A stretch of DNA of 64,000 nucleotides, from the NCBI RefSeq assembly GCF_004115085.1, contig NZ_QXJP01000007.1, positions 124,001 through 188,000 of the forward strand, in the 5' to 3' direction. The DNA comes from Longirhabdus pacifica. Its GTDB lineage: Bacteria; Bacillota; Bacilli; Paenibacillales; DSM-105158. Below, in pieces: positions 15,657 through 24,412 of the stretch; within the stretch, counting starts at the first letter, position 1; the number at the start of each line of letters is the position of its first letter. The notes under the pieces were generated by a model. The model was not told the DNA's origin. It worked only from the letters and a program-made list of their open reading frames with translations, and did not search any database. Position numbers and translations under genes: made by a program.

Positions 15657-17017
15657 TTCGATTTCATCGTTACCCCTTTTATACTGTTGCTTACTCCTAG
15701 TTTGCGCTTATCATAATACCAAGATACGATCAAAGTAAGGATAGGTAAAATCCATAAAAATATAGCAAAAGGAATAAATTGCACGACAGGAACACCCAAA
15801 ATCATGCCACATAATATAGCTAACATATTCCAGGGTACTAATCCTGCAATAACCTGACTGGTGTCCGCTACTACACGAGCTAATTGTGGAGCCTCAAACT
15901 TTTCTTTCCAAATGGGAAGCACCATTCTTCCACTCATCATAATCGGTAACGTTTGCGTACAAGACACCACATTCAAACCCGTTCCAAACAACATAATTCT
16001 CCAAGTAGAAGAAAGCATGCTGCGAGAAGATCCGATAAATTTACGTATATATTTTTCAATGGCTTTCGTATATTCCAGAATACTAATAAATGCACCTGCT
16101 AACGAAATAAGAACCACTAACCATAACATATCTTTTAATCCCTTGCTCTCTAACTCGGGAAAAACCCCTTCCTGATAACCACTGACTAAATAAGAGAGCC
16201 ATTGTATTATACTTATATCTTGTAGGTATGCTCCTAATATCACACTAGAAAGAATAGAAAAAATAAAAGCATAAAGTACACCTAGGCGAAGTACAATAGA
16301 CCCTATTAAAAGGATTGGTGGTATCAGTAACAGCGGAGACCAAGTAAAGTATGAGGCGTACTCATCTGTAACACTTGGTGTAATGCCGCTACCCCAATCA
16401 TGAGAAACATCTAAAATAAAATAAAACAAAACACTTATGACAAGCGCGGCAATGGTCGTTGGCCACATCGCTTTATATTGACTTTGCGCATTAGTTCCCG
16501 TTGAAGCAGCAACAAGTTTAAAAGCGCTTGACAAAGGAGACGTACGATCACCAACAAACGCCCCTGAAACCAGTGCACCTGCTGTATAGGCAATCGGAAC
16601 TTCTAACAACACACCCAAGCCAATTAGCGGGATACAACTACTTAAAGCTCCTGTTGATGTACCAAGTGTCATCGCAATGACTGCTGATAAAATAAAACTG
16701 CAAACTAAAAAATATGATGGATCGATAAAAGATAACAGCGTATGAATCATATAAGGAATGGTGCCACTTGCTGTCCATGCAGGAATAAGCAATCCTACAA
16801 GTAATAAAATATATACTACTTCTTTTGTTTGCAAAGCGCCTTTGACCATCGTAGGAAAAAGCTCTCTTCCCTGCATTCCACCTCTTAAGGCATAAAAACT
16901 AAGCAATAGTAGACCTAAAGAAAAACCAACAGCTAGTGGTAATCCCGTAACATAAGCAGCAAACAATCCTCCTATTGTCATTAAAACAATCCACAACAGA
17001 TGCTTTCCTGATAACAT
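15653..17017 (-). CDS. NhaC-family Na+/H+ antiporter
   Basis: The 454-residue integral membrane protein has about eleven hydrophobic helices. Family features are LGTSTGALSSCIPLIGLG, ALVSGAFVGDRTSPLSSAFKLVAASTGT (GDRTSPLS) and the C-terminal VVADTSQVIAGLVPWNMLA. Members exchange Na+ for H+ or, in MleN-type relatives, malate/lactate with H+/Na+. This fits a salt- or alkali-tolerant host (inference). GAGAGGGAAG precedes ATG 17017. Confidence 0.82.
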   Translation of the reverse strand: MLSGKHLLWIVLMTIGGLFAAYVTGLPLAVGFSLGLLLLSFYALRGGMQGRELFPTMVKGALQTKEVVYILLLVGLLIPAWTASGTIPYMIHTLLSFIDPSYFLVCSFILSAVIAMTLGTSTGALSSCIPLIGLGVLLEVPIAYTAGALVSGAFVGDRTSPLSSAFKLVAASTGTNAQSQYKAMWPTTIAALVISVLFYFILDVSHDWGSGITPSVTDEYASYFTWSPLLLIPPILLIGSIVLRLGVLYAFIFSILSSVILGAYLQDISIIQWLSYLVSGYQEGVFPELESKGLKDMLWLVVLISLAGAFISILEYTKAIEKYIRKFIGSSRSMLSSTWRIMLFGTGLNVVSCTQTLPIMMSGRMVLPIWKEKFEAPQLARVVADTSQVIAGLVPWNMLAILCGMILGVPVVQFIPFAIFLWILPILTLIVSWYYDKRKLGVSNSIKGVTMKSN

Positions 17018-17151
17018 ATTTCTTCCCTCTCTATGATGATGAAATTAAAGTTGATGTAGTTAAAGAATTAGATTTATAACAGATGACATCTGTATTAGCA
17101 TGATGACATGTGAAAACGAACAGCAAATAAGACAACGAACTGTTCAAGAAA

Positions 17152-18027
17152 TCATCGAGAAACGATATCCGTTATCTGTTGCTCCATAAATGCAACACTA
17201 TGCCCTAAAGCACTCTCTAAATACTCCGTTGTTCCTTGAAAAGGGTGAACAGCACCAAAGGTATGGTTACCACCTTGTACCATCACTTTCTGAACAGATG
17301 GTGATTGCGTACATAATTTGTCATTGCCTTTTATTAAATGTTCACCGTCCATTGTACCTTCAATGACGATAATTGGAACATGATTATGTTGCACCCGATC
17401 TAATATATCATACTTCGCTTTATTTTTGTCCATATCTTCTAAAATAACTTTATTTAACGGCATTTGCTCTCCCGTTCTCCCATTTAAAACAAATGAAATA
17501 CCGTTTTCACGCATTTGCTGCTTCTGCTCCGTTGTAAATAAATCCACATTCGTTATTCCATTCCAACTTATCACGCCGTCTACTTCTGTAGGATGTTCAA
17601 ACGTATAGATCAGGCTCGTGCCTGCGCCTTTGCTATGGCCAAGCAAAAACAACGGTAATGCAGGATCAATGTCTACCTGTTCAACATTATTTTTTTTAAT
17701 GTTTTGCACTAAGAAAGCTAGATCTTCCAATTCTTTTTCATATGTATTACTTGCAAAATGCTCTAACTGTGTAAATTCAAAAAAATTTTCGCCTATTCCG
17801 TTATGAGAAAAATTAAAAGTAAATACATTGTAATAGGAGGCAAATTTTTCAGCTACATATGGAAACATACCCCAATCTTTAAAACCTTTATAACCGTGAG
17901 CGATAATAAGATTTGCTTTAGCTTGCTTTGTTTCACAAGAATAATTACCTCTGATAAAACGATTTGTATCCATCTTCATTTCAAATGAATGAGCCAATGT
18001 AACATCTCTCCCATCTATTTTTATCAT
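17152..18027 (-). CDS. Alpha/beta hydrolase
   Basis: The 291-residue protein has an oxyanion region IIAHGYKGFKDWG, nucleophile elbow GHSKGAG, an acidic candidate in IEGTMDGEHL and His in GGNHTFGAVHPF: the order of an alpha/beta-hydrolase with a Ser-Asp-His triad. No signal peptide, so cytosolic. The fold resembles dienelactone-hydrolase-like esterases; substrate unknown. The ribosome site is weak. Confidence 0.8.
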   Translation of the reverse strand: MIKIDGRDVTLAHSFEMKMDTNRFIRGNYSCETKQAKANLIIAHGYKGFKDWGMFPYVAEKFASYYNVFTFNFSHNGIGENFFEFTQLEHFASNTYEKELEDLAFLVQNIKKNNVEQVDIDPALPLFLLGHSKGAGTSLIYTFEHPTEVDGVISWNGITNVDLFTTEQKQQMRENGISFVLNGRTGEQMPLNKVILEDMDKNKAKYDILDRVQHNHVPIIVIEGTMDGEHLIKGNDKLCTQSPSVQKVMVQGGNHTFGAVHPFQGTTEYLESALGHSVAFMEQQITDIVSR

Positions 18028-18180
18028 GTAGACTCTACTTTTACTAGCATTCTTTTCCTACTGTAGCAGATAATGAATGAAAAGATCAAGCAAACATGCA
18101 ACCTTCATCACCATTATCTCGTTACATAATTAGAGTAATACAATGAACACATGTTAAAATGATATGAAGAGGTGAGATAA

Positions 18181-19152
18181 ATGAAAAAGACCCGTAATGC
18201 GATGATTTCGCTCACAACAGCAATATGCTTAACAATAACGGGAGGAAGTGCATTGGCATTTGAAGATATTGAAGATAGTAATGGAAAGGAGGAAATCATG
18301 GACTTAAAAAAGCAAGGCATTGTGAATGGAATAAGTGATGATATGTTTCTTCCCTACGAAAATATTAATGCAGCAGAAGGCATTAGTTTAATCGTAAAAG
18401 CCTTGGGAATTGCTGCATACACTACGTATGATGTGAATGCATACGATAACATTCCAACTTCATGGTACAAAGATGCACTAATTCTTGCATCCTTACACAA
18501 CATTACATCCGTAAACGATTTTGATCCAGATGTAAAGTTAACTTACGAAATGTTTTCTCATTACATTTACAAAGGCATTATGAGCAAAGGTAATTATGCT
18601 TTTACAGAAAGAGCCTTCGACATTAAAGATAGAGAAAAAATAAATGCAGAGTATCTTCAAAGTATTAATGCTCTTCTCAACGGTAATATTATAGAACTAG
18701 ATGATCAAGGTTATCTAAATCCTGACACGGTGATTACACGAGAAGATGCCGCTGTTATCGTTCATCGTATGATGCAATTTCTAGAAGCTGGTAATTCGAA
18801 CACAGACGATGTTACTACGTTACCAGATAACAGTGCCGTAGCCATGATGACAAATGCAGTGAGTGATGAAATTAACGAAGTCACCCTCTCATGGGGAGAA
18901 AAACCAAATTCAGGCTATCGTATTTCTATTGAAAAAATTGAGTTTAAACAAAACAAAGAAGCACATATCTACTATACATTGCATTACCCACAAGAAGGCA
19001 TGAACTATTTAACAGTCATTACTTATCCAAAAATCTCAACTTATATTGCAAGCGACTATAAGCCAATCCTTAAACAGATGCCTACTACCACGCCTACTAT
19101 CAGCGTGCCAATAAAAAGGACATTACCTCATGAAGGAGAAGCGAAGGAATAA
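18181..19152 (+). CDS. Secreted SLH-like and PrcB_C domain protein
   Basis: The signal peptide MKKTRNAMISLTTAICLTITGGSALA is followed by two to three SLH-type repeats (residues about 27-200: EIMDLKKQGIVNGISDDMFLPYENINAAEG, WYKDALILASLHNI, YLNPDTVITREDAAVIVHRMM). A C-terminal PrcB_C-like domain (about 230-300: NSGYRISIEKIEF...VITYPKISTYI) is recognisable. SLH repeats bind pyruvylated secondary cell-wall polymer, so it is probably wall-attached; PrcB_C partners a subtilisin-like protease in spirochetes, but no protease gene is here. AGAGGTGAG precedes ATG 18181. Confidence 0.75.
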   Translation: MKKTRNAMISLTTAICLTITGGSALAFEDIEDSNGKEEIMDLKKQGIVNGISDDMFLPYENINAAEGISLIVKALGIAAYTTYDVNAYDNIPTSWYKDALILASLHNITSVNDFDPDVKLTYEMFSHYIYKGIMSKGNYAFTERAFDIKDREKINAEYLQSINALLNGNIIELDDQGYLNPDTVITREDAAVIVHRMMQFLEAGNSNTDDVTTLPDNSAVAMMTNAVSDEINEVTLSWGEKPNSGYRISIEKIEFKQNKEAHIYYTLHYPQEGMNYLTVITYPKISTYIASDYKPILKQMPTTTPTISVPIKRTLPHEGEAKE

Positions 19153-19240
19153 TAAAGCCAACAACAAACGTGATTACAATAGTATGTTGAATCCTTATAA
19201 ACAAAACAAACATATAACATCAAAAAATAACACTAAAAAA

Positions 19241-19270
19241 AGCTTGGCACTGTAGCCAAGCTTTTGTTTT
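19241..19270. terminator. Bidirectional terminator between SLH gene and tRNA cluster
   Basis: AGCTTGGC-ACTGTA-GCCAAGCT with T tract on the plus strand and A7 upstream giving T on the minus strand. Confidence 0.85.
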
Positions 19271-19325
19271 AACCAAAGAATTATGTATGTACTTTTATCA
19301 TTGCTAAATCTTATTATGATATACA

Positions 19326-19414
19326 TGGTGCCGAGGACCGGACTTGAACCGGTACGGTAGTCACCTACCGCAGGATTTTAAGTCCTGTGCGTCTGCCAAT
19401 TCCGCCACCCCGGC
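19326..19414 (-). tRNA. tRNA-Leu (anticodon TAA)
   Basis: Class II tRNA with acceptor GCCGGGG / CCTCGGC, anticodon stem CAGGA / TCCTG with loop CTTAAAA, a long variable arm (GCGGTAGGTGACTACCG) and encoded CCA. Last of three tRNA genes in transcription order. Confidence 0.94.
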
Positions 19415-19425
19415 TTACTTTCATA

Positions 19426-19502
19426 TGGTGGGCCTTGAGGGACTCGAACCCCCGACCAATCGGTTATGAGCCGATTGCTCTAACCAACTGAGCTAAAGGC
19501 CC
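19426..19502 (-). tRNA. tRNA with CAT anticodon (Met elongator or Ile2)
   Basis: Acceptor GGGCCTT / AAGGCCC, D arm GCTC / GAGC, anticodon stem ATCGG / CCGAT with loop CTCATAA, T arm, discriminator A, encoded CCA. CAT can be Met, or Ile after lysidine modification; the body (GGGCCTTTAGCTCAGTTGG) does not settle it by eye. Confidence 0.88.
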
Positions 19503-19523
19503 TTACATTCTTTTGGTCATCTT

Positions 19524-19600
<77 letters not shown>

Positions 19601-20009
19601 TCATTAAAAAACTTACTGTTTGCACTGCTTTGTGGTCTGTGTGAAATGCTGTGTTTCGCAGCGACAAGAACAACTATACACCATATCGATACATAGAGTC
19701 AAGGAATTTCGAAAAAAAAATTAAAAAACATTAAAAAAGCTTTATCCCCGCCTAATCGTATCCATTTCATTTTATTTTCTGTATGAATAATACCAATTAT
19801 AGTCATTTTGTTTATGTTGCCAGCCTACTTGAGACTCACCTTTTTCTAATCATATCAATAAAAAATATTTGTTTTTATTTTAATTTATTGTTTTTAACAT
19901 CTATAATTTTTAATAAAACTAAAGATCTTTATGTTCCCATGATGCCATAGCTCTGTATCTTTAAAACAAGATCAGATTAGTGAAATTCATTTTATATTGA
20001 CCTCATCCA
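19601..20009. other. Intergenic region upstream of the tRNA cluster
   Basis: It holds the tRNA promoter (19673-19702). The remaining 300 bases are very AT-rich and show no convincing frame, RNA or repeat. Confidence 0.5.
19673..19702 (-). promoter_or_regulatory. SigA-type promoter of the tRNA cluster
   Basis: TTGACT (-35) and TATAGT (-10) separated by 18 bp on the minus strand, about 75 bp upstream of tRNA-fMet. Confidence 0.7.
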
Positions 20010-20189
20010 TTACATTTTTTTGACTGTAAAGCTATACTTTACTCCGAAGCGACCTTTTTTGGAACGAAATACTTCTACTTCTTGTGGGCAATCGTAGCCA
20101 TACACCCACCAATCTTCCTCCAGACGTTTAGCTAAACATGAAGCTTGAACTTTATTTCGATACAATCTTGCCCAATATATCCAATTCAC
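20010..20189 (-). CDS. Small hypothetical protein (59 residues)
   Basis: Starting at GTG 20189 the frame reads MNWIYWARLYRNKVQASCL, then AKRLEEDWWVYGYDC, then FRSKKGRFGVKYSFTVKKM. Composition is protein-like (Trp/Tyr-rich, basic, alternating strand pattern at the end). GGTGGGGGTGA lies about eight bases upstream. That ribosome site is the right arm of a strong hairpin (20198-20250). The product is not recognised. Confidence 0.6.
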   Translation of the reverse strand: MNWIYWARLYRNKVQASCLAKRLEEDWWVYGYDCPQEVEVFRSKKGRFGVKYSFTVKKM

Positions 20190-20258
20190 AAAAAATCACC
20201 CCCACCTTTGGTCTAGGATTCGTCTGTCCTATTGTAACCAGAATGGGGGTATTTTTTT
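20190..20258. terminator. Hairpin that can terminate the operon from 29 kb and also holds the next gene's ribosome site
   Basis: ACCCCCA / TGGGGGT (20198-20204 with 20244-20250), inner TGGT / ACCA and TAGGA / TCCTA, with T tracts on both sides. On the minus strand it follows the solute-binding-protein gene and precedes GTG 20189. Confidence 0.65.
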
Positions 20259-20300
20259 CATTATTTACTTATTCATTTCATCACAACCAAATATCCCATT

Positions 20301-20350
20301 AGTAATACAGCAGCTTACCTCTATACCGTGTGATATGCTACTGTGTTACT
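20301..20350. repeat. Imperfect 14-bp hairpin
   Basis: AGTAATACAGCAGC pairs with GCTACTGTGTTACT (one mismatch, one G-U) around a 22-nt loop, in the 3' flank of the solute-binding-protein operon. No T tract; possibly an mRNA end stabiliser. Confidence 0.4.
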
Positions 20351-20474
20351 GCCTCTTCCTATCATAGCTAAAGTGTAACATAATTTGAATTTGTTTAAAT
20401 GATTCAACTTACCCAACTATGTAAAAAGAGGTGATGACCTATCATGAGCATTACAAAGCCATTTATGCTTCATT

Positions 20475-21980
20475 TTACTGATTCCAAAATTCCTCTTGTA
20501 AAGATCTTGTATATTCATATATTTCTTCTTGAAGTTCGTCAATATCTATTTCAGGATTTTCTTTTATTTTTTGCAACATCTGATTACCATAATCTTCCCA
20601 ATAAGTTAAAGCTTCTTCCAATGACAGCTCATCATCATCTACAAATCTTAAAAGCCTGTTACCCAGTCTTTGAATAAGCCAATTTTGATCCCCGTAACTA
20701 TAATAATCCCCAGTAATACTTGAAACGGGAGCGTCTGTAAATGCCGCCATGTTGACATCATATTGATCAAGCTTATTATTATATTCTTTTCGCGTCAACA
20801 AATCATTGTTGCTTTTTGATTTGATTTTTGCATAGGTTTCACTGTTCATAAATTCAATTAGTTTCCAAGCATCGTCTGCATTTTGCGCATTACTTGCTAC
20901 CGTCAATATAGGGTACATGGACATTGGTCCCCCAACCTCTGGATTTTCTGCATGCACAGGATACGTAACAAAGTCCCAATCAAACTCATTAAAATTTTCT
21001 TCCAATTTCGCCTGCTCCAACATGGAAACAAAATCATTTAATTGATAAGAGCCTTCCATTAATGTCATCGCCGTTCTTCCAGACAAGAAGATATCTTCTT
21101 CATAAAAAGCAGCGGGTTCATCATTCTCATAAGAGGAATACATGATTTCAAAAAAATCATCACCCGCAACTACATTATTTTCTTGTAGTTCAATAAGATC
21201 TGTAAAGACTTTCTTCCATTGATCATTATTTACTAATACATACTCTTTATTTTCATCGATCATTTCTAGCTCTAATTGAGCTGAGTAGATTTCAGCTCGA
21301 TCCATTAAATCAGAATAGCCGTATCCTTCGAACGCAAACCCATATTTCGTGACTTCATCCTCTTCATAAAAAGAGGTAATCTGCTTGGCCAAATCTAACG
21401 TTTGATCCCATGTAATGCCGTCTGTTGGATATGGAACTCCGGCATCATCAAATAATGTTTTATTATAAATCATTGCTGTCGATGTGTAATGAGGGGATAA
21501 CGCATATAATTCCCCATTGCCATATGTTCTCAACCCTTCGATTACACTCGGCACAAAATCATCTAAATTCATGTCACTATCACTAATAAACGTTTCTAGT
21601 GATTGAAAATGCCCTTCTGTGATTAATTCTTTAAACACATTAACGTTTCCACTTTCGAAAATGACAACGTCTGGTGGATTAGGTGAGTCCATTAATTCTC
21701 TCATTGCTTCTACTTCATCTACTTCTTCCATACTGTCGCCAAAATAACGACCAGAATAATTTACTGCAGATACAAATTCTATTTCAATATTTTCATTCTG
21801 AAATTCAAACAATTCTGTTTGATTATGATACCAGTCCATATCGCCATAGCCTTCTACGTAAGCAACACGTAACACTCTCTCCTCATCACTTGCGTCTTCT
21901 CCATCATTATTACATGCACTTAAAAATAAAGAAGTTATTAATAGCGTAGCTAAACTAAGTAGCATCATTTTTCTCTTCAT
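20475..21980 (-). CDS. Extracellular solute-binding lipoprotein (family 1), copy 2
   Basis: The 501-residue lipoprotein has signal peptide and lipobox LSAC (Cys23). The body has the family-1 binding-protein pattern: substrate-cleft and hinge segments PPDVVIFESGN, YALSPHYTSTAMIYNKTLFDDAGVPYPTDG, FLSGRTAMTLMEGSY, ADDAWKLIEFMNS. It is a clear paralog of the gene at 22006 (shared VTYPVHAE.PEVG, AKIKS.SN.DL..R, YDVNMAAFTDA). Such proteins normally feed MalFG-type importers, yet none is encoded here; instead both copies end an operon for a MacB/FtsX-type machine. The ligand is unknown. It is the last gene of the operon. Confidence 0.85.
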   Translation of the reverse strand: MKRKMMLLSLATLLITSLFLSACNNDGEDASDEERVLRVAYVEGYGDMDWYHNQTELFEFQNENIEIEFVSAVNYSGRYFGDSMEEVDEVEAMRELMDSPNPPDVVIFESGNVNVFKELITEGHFQSLETFISDSDMNLDDFVPSVIEGLRTYGNGELYALSPHYTSTAMIYNKTLFDDAGVPYPTDGITWDQTLDLAKQITSFYEEDEVTKYGFAFEGYGYSDLMDRAEIYSAQLELEMIDENKEYVLVNNDQWKKVFTDLIELQENNVVAGDDFFEIMYSSYENDEPAAFYEEDIFLSGRTAMTLMEGSYQLNDFVSMLEQAKLEENFNEFDWDFVTYPVHAENPEVGGPMSMYPILTVASNAQNADDAWKLIEFMNSETYAKIKSKSNNDLLTRKEYNNKLDQYDVNMAAFTDAPVSSITGDYYSYGDQNWLIQRLGNRLLRFVDDDELSLEEALTYWEDYGNQMLQKIKENPEIDIDELQEEIYEYTRSLQEEFWNQ

Positions 21981-22005
21981 CTTACTTCCCCCTAATTAAA
22001 CGATA

Positions 22006-23484
22006 TTATTGACCATATTGCTCCCAAAGACTTTGATAAATTTCATCATATAATTCCCATGTATCTTCGTCTGGATTTTCTTTTTGCAGCTTTAGCATTT
22101 CATTCCCTAATTCTTCCCACTTGGCGAACGCTTCTTCTAAAGTTAATTTTTCTTGTTCAACAAACCTGATCAAATCTGATCCTATATTTTCGATCTCCCA
22201 ATCCATATTTCTCGAAGATCCTATCACAACGCTGGCAGCAGCGTTGGTAAATGCCTCCATATTAACATCGTAGCCATCTTGCTGACTGATGTAAGCTATT
22301 CTAGACATTAAGTCACTATTGCTTCTTGATTTGATTTTTGCATATTTATCACCATTAATGAAAGAAACTAAATCCCATGCCCCATCAACATTTTGCGCAG
22401 TAGTAGAGATGGCCATTAATTGATTAAAGTCCATATCACTTCCCACCTCTGGTGCTTCAGCATGAACAGGGTAAGTTACAACATTCCAATTAAAGTTTTC
22501 TAATTCTCCCTCATTTGCATTTTCGAGACTAAAAATCAATTCATTCAAATAGTAAGATGGGGCAAGCATCATTGCAGTTCTACCTGACATAAATAGTTCA
22601 TCATCATAAAAGTCATTGTAATCTTGTGACTCGAACAACTCACTATCATCCCTATTTGGTAATACACCTTCTTCTTGCAATTTCATCATCGTACGGAACG
22701 TATCAATCCACTGTTCATTATTAATCAATAACTGTTCTTCATTTTCATCCATCAAAGGAAGTTCTAGTTGAGCTGAATACGTCATCGCACTTTCAAATAA
22801 ATCACTATTCCAAAAGTACTCATCAAATGAAAATCCATATATTAGCCTTTCATCGTTCTGAAAATACGCACTCACTTGTGAAGCCAAATTAAAGATTTCA
22901 TCCCATGTCATGCCATCTTCAGGATAACTTACACCTGCTTCATCAAAAATATCGCTATTGTATATTAATGCTTCGCTCTCAAAAGAAGGAGCCAGCGTAT
23001 ATAATTCACCATTTCCAAGTTCCTTCAAACTTGTAATGACACTTGGTACGAAGGCACTCATATCCATTTCATCCTCTTCAATGAAGGATTGTAAGGAAAG
23101 AAAATACCCTTCATTGATCAGTTCCTGCAAAATCTCAATATCCTCGCCATTGCCCCTGTTTATATACAATACGTCGGGAGGGTTATCTCCATTTAGCATT
23201 TGTCGCACAGCTTCCGTTTTATCTACTTCTTCCTCATCGTCAATATAACGATATCGACGATTATCCTGAATAGCAGATACGAATTCTAACTCTACGTTAG
23301 GGTATTGCAGTGCAAATAATTCAAATTGACTATTATAGTAATCCAAATCACGATAGGAATCTATTAACCCCACGGTCACAACGCCTTCTTCTGTATCTTG
23401 AATTTCTTCTTGATTACATGCCGATAAAAATAGTGATGACACCAGCATTATCGCTAAAAACATCAATACAATTTTCTTTTTCAT
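22006..23484 (-). CDS. Extracellular solute-binding lipoprotein (family 1), copy 1
   Basis: The 492-residue lipoprotein starts MKKKIVLMFLAIMLVSSLFLSAC; ATG 23484 follows GGAGGAGAG, whereas an upstream ATG at 23514 has no site. Lipobox LSAC. It has the same architecture as the following gene and an unusually acidic mature chain (many Glu/Asp). Cleft-type segments are PPDVLYINRGN, YTLAPSFESEALIYNSDIFDEAGVSYPEDG and FMSGRTAMMLAPSYY. It lies 50 bp after the AbrB-tailed ATPase and 26 bp before copy 2, so the pair arose by tandem duplication and diverged considerably. Confidence 0.85.
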   Translation of the reverse strand: MKKKIVLMFLAIMLVSSLFLSACNQEEIQDTEEGVVTVGLIDSYRDLDYYNSQFELFALQYPNVELEFVSAIQDNRRYRYIDDEEEVDKTEAVRQMLNGDNPPDVLYINRGNGEDIEILQELINEGYFLSLQSFIEEDEMDMSAFVPSVITSLKELGNGELYTLAPSFESEALIYNSDIFDEAGVSYPEDGMTWDEIFNLASQVSAYFQNDERLIYGFSFDEYFWNSDLFESAMTYSAQLELPLMDENEEQLLINNEQWIDTFRTMMKLQEEGVLPNRDDSELFESQDYNDFYDDELFMSGRTAMMLAPSYYLNELIFSLENANEGELENFNWNVVTYPVHAEAPEVGSDMDFNQLMAISTTAQNVDGAWDLVSFINGDKYAKIKSRSNSDLMSRIAYISQQDGYDVNMEAFTNAAASVVIGSSRNMDWEIENIGSDLIRFVEQEKLTLEEAFAKWEELGNEMLKLQKENPDEDTWELYDEIYQSLWEQYGQ

Positions 23485-23533
23485 ACTATCTCTCCTCCAA
23501 AACATAATTAACATAAAATAGATTTATACCTTA

Positions 23534-24409
23534 TTATACCTTATCTTCCAATTCGTTCGGGGATTTAATTATTATTTTATCCCCATCAAATTCCATCGAC
23601 GCTTTTTGATCAATGTTAAGATGTTGCAAGTATTCTTTTGGAACTTGCAATCGTCCTACGCGATCCACGACAACGTACTCTTCGTGTGCATCTTCTATTT
23701 TGCTGTTGCTCGCTAGCAAATCTAAATTTGGATTTCTTTTTACAAACTCCGTACTTGTCAATCCATCGCGTATGGCAACGACACGGTCTACTTTGCCAGC
23801 TAACGATAGATCATGCGTAACAATGACGATCGTTACGCCTAATTCCTCATTCATTTTTCTAAAAATCTGCATGATCATATCCGATGTTTTCGTGTCTACG
23901 GAACCTGTTGGCTCATCGGCTAAAAGCAGTTTGGGGCGATTAGCTAAAGAAATCGCAATCGCTACCCGCTGCTGCTCTCCTCCTGATAGTTGCTGTAGTT
24001 TGTTGTGCATTCGATGCTTTAGTCCTACCCATTCAAGCAATTGCATCGCATAAGCTCTATCCATTTTCCCACTCAACATCATCGGCGTTTCTACATTTTC
24101 AAGCGCTGTTAAATAAGGGAGTAAATTCCGTGCATTATTTTGCCATATAAAACCGACAGTGTGGCGTTTATATTCCACGAGCTGTTTATCCGTGATCTTC
24201 AACAGATCCCAATCTCCCACTTTTACTTGCCCAGCGGAAGGGCGATCAAGTCCGCCAAGAATGTTAAGTAACGTAGATTTACCGCTACCACTATTCCCTA
24301 TGATCGCCATCATTTCACCTGTTTTAATGCTAATATTCAACCCTTGAAGCGCGACAACTTCCAGATCATTTGTTTTAAAAATTTTAACTAATCCTTCGCA
24401 CTCAATCAT
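23534..24409 (-). CDS. ABC transporter ATPase with C-terminal AbrB-like domain
   Basis: A MacB/LolD-type ATPase core (residues 1-215) has Walker A GNSGSGKS (38-45), Q-loop Gln90, signature LSGGEQQ (141-147), Walker B LLLADEP (161-167) and switch His199. Residues 216-243 are a linker. Residues 244-283 (EYVVVDRVGRLQVPKEYLQ, then LNIDQKASMEFDGDKIIIK) match the swapped-hairpin AbrB/SpoVT fold (D.(L/V)GR..(I/V)P.E....L.I). ATPases of this family usually end near residue 225-230, so the tail is an extra domain. It is co-transcribed with, and 3 bp from, the FtsX permease. Confidence 0.85.
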   Translation of the reverse strand: MIECEGLVKIFKTNDLEVVALQGLNISIKTGEMMAIIGNSGSGKSTLLNILGGLDRPSAGQVKVGDWDLLKITDKQLVEYKRHTVGFIWQNNARNLLPYLTALENVETPMMLSGKMDRAYAMQLLEWVGLKHRMHNKLQQLSGGEQQRVAIAISLANRPKLLLADEPTGSVDTKTSDMIMQIFRKMNEELGVTIVIVTHDLSLAGKVDRVVAIRDGLTSTEFVKRNPNLDLLASNSKIEDAHEEYVVVDRVGRLQVPKEYLQHLNIDQKASMEFDGDKIIIKSPNELEDKV

Positions 24410-24412
24410 GGC

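Noticed and set aside
20475-23484. Ordinary sugar importer
   Set aside because: No MalF/MalG-type permease is adjacent; the co-transcribed membrane genes are of the exporter/FtsX class.
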